Assembly (NCBI GenBank): GCA_002256535.1
Contig: NMUJ01000049.1
Span: 1 to 7,486 of the forward strand
Direction of reading: 5' to 3'
Length of the DNA: 7,486 nt
Origin: Caldifarciminota bacterium 4484_18
GTDB taxonomy: Bacteria > Hydrothermota > UBA3073 > NMUJ01
Shown: piece after piece, positions 6,893 to 7,486 of the stretch
How positions within the stretch are numbered: the first letter of the stretch is position 1
Layout: every line of letters begins with the position of its first letter
The notes under the pieces: generated by a model
What the model saw: the letters and a program-made list of their open reading frames with translations, nothing else
Database searches by the model: none
Told to the model about the DNA's origin: nothing
Position numbers and translations under genes: made by a program

Positions 6893-7459
6893 ATGCGAGC
6901 TATACAGTTCAAAGCATCACTATTTGTGGCAATCATCGTATCCATCAGTTGTGAGAAATTTCGTACCGAGGAGTACCACATGAAAGATGTTGATATACGG
7001 GCATGTGCGTACCTTACAGATAGTTTAAGTGATACGATTCATGTTATACCACTCACATATTTTGACACAAATTGGGTAACTCCACACATATACGATAAAG
7101 TTGCGGAGATTATCGATACATTGGAGGCACATAACATTAAAATTGAGCCATCGGTGGGTTACACTATCATCACCGAAGAAGATGTAGATACAAACTACAT
7201 AGCATATCGGAATACGCATGCGGGTGAGGTGATCTTTTTCATCAATGATTATTTGAATGTCAATGTTATAAGTGAAGATTCTATCGTAGGTGAAAAGAGT
7301 TGCTCTATATCACTTGAGACAGTTGCTGGCTGTCCGGAGATAAAGACGCGGCTCGTTTATGTGCTTGAAGAAGACGAGTACATGTTGGAATTCATAAAAA
7401 CTGACCAAACATTATCTGATACCTTTAATACCGTGATACTTTGGGAGGAGGCACGATGA
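6893..7459 (+). CDS. Small putative lipoprotein of unknown function
   Basis: This 188-residue protein starts 8 bases after the FlgD-domain gene behind TAGGAGGTGAG, whose GGAGGTGA closely complements the usual 16S 3' end. Residues 1-19 (MRAIQFKASLFVAIIVSIS) form a signal peptide ending at C20; VSISC is a degenerate lipobox with Ser rather than Leu at -3, so lipidation is plausible but uncertain. The mature part is acidic and beta-rich, with DVDIRACAYLTDSLSDTI, EIIDTLEAHN, GEVIFFINDYLNVNVISED and CSISLETVAGC. Three cysteines besides C20 (about 38, 136 and 146) could form a disulfide. I do not recognise a family. The gene looks more AT-rich than its upstream neighbours. Its place in the operon suggests an envelope lipoprotein accessory to the receptor or the secreted protein. 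The stop overlaps the next start (ATGA), implying translational coupling. Confidence 0.8.
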   Translation: MRAIQFKASLFVAIIVSISCEKFRTEEYHMKDVDIRACAYLTDSLSDTIHVIPLTYFDTNWVTPHIYDKVAEIIDTLEAHNIKIEPSVGYTIITEEDVDTNYIAYRNTHAGEVIFFINDYLNVNVISEDSIVGEKSCSISLETVAGCPEIKTRLVYVLEEDEYMLEFIKTDQTLSDTFNTVILWEEAR

Positions 7460-7486
7460 GAAAACTACATATCATAGGTACGACCA
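7456..7486 (+). CDS. Start of the next operon gene (runs off right edge)
   Basis: ATG 7456 overlaps the preceding TGA (ATGA) and follows GGGAGGAGG (7443-7451), with a GGAGG core four bases before the ATG. Ten codons are visible: MRKLHIIGTT. A basic residue pair followed by hydrophobic residues could be the start of a signal peptide. From similar FCB operons a further envelope protein (for example PorV/PorQ-like or another secreted protein) would not surprise, but nothing visible identifies it. Confidence 0.6.
   Translation, partial: MRKLHIIGTT

Noticed and set aside
5478..7165. Similar segments VDEVIDTLKA (near 5480) and VAEIIDTLEA (near 7100), each followed by a SIG/SVG beta stretch, as a duplication between the two genes
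   Set aside because: The similarity covers only about ten residues and fades quickly; chance or a common structural motif is more likely.

Overview
The window looks like chromosome from an uncultivated, Gram-negative bacterium of the FCB type (candidate lineages such as KSB1, Marinimicrobia/Calditrichota or WOR-3). This rests on an outer-membrane TonB-type receptor with an N-terminal carboxypeptidase-regulatory-like domain, a secreted protein with a FlgD-like C-terminal domain, and strong GGAGG ribosome binding sites. The lineage is inferred from gene style only; there is no rRNA or other marker gene here. No tRNA, rRNA, CRISPR array, insertion sequence or convincing hairpin terminator was seen.

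Layout. Positions 1-215 (minus strand) hold the start of a gene, probably a glycoside-hydrolase-like protein. It is divergent from a sodium:solute symporter on the plus strand (309-1887). The 93-base divergent region carries two back-to-back -35-like hexamers. The symporter is broken: its N-terminal part (309 to about 1404) and C-terminal part (about 1405-1887) lie in different frames, and a conserved block expected between them is absent. A promoter-like sequence overlaps the symporter stop codon and precedes an operon that runs off the right edge: TonB-dependent receptor (2004-5141), secreted FlgD-domain protein (5153-6884, also broken), small putative lipoprotein (6893-7459), and the first ten codons of another gene (7456-7486). 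Operon gaps are 11 and 8 bases, then an ATGA overlap. Each operon gene has GGAGG four bases before its ATG.

How the genes may work together. The left pair suggests uptake and hydrolysis of a small sugar or glycoside. The right operon suggests a cell-envelope module: a receptor barrel, a secreted or surface protein and a lipoprotein. Substrate and role cannot be read from the sequence.

The main observation is that two unrelated genes 3.9 kb apart carry the same kind of lesion. Each is an out-of-frame junction needing a +1 shift, at a point where the families normally have extra conserved residues, while the 3.1-kb receptor gene between them is fully open. Assembly artefact, recent deletion and a recurrent recombination process all remain possible.
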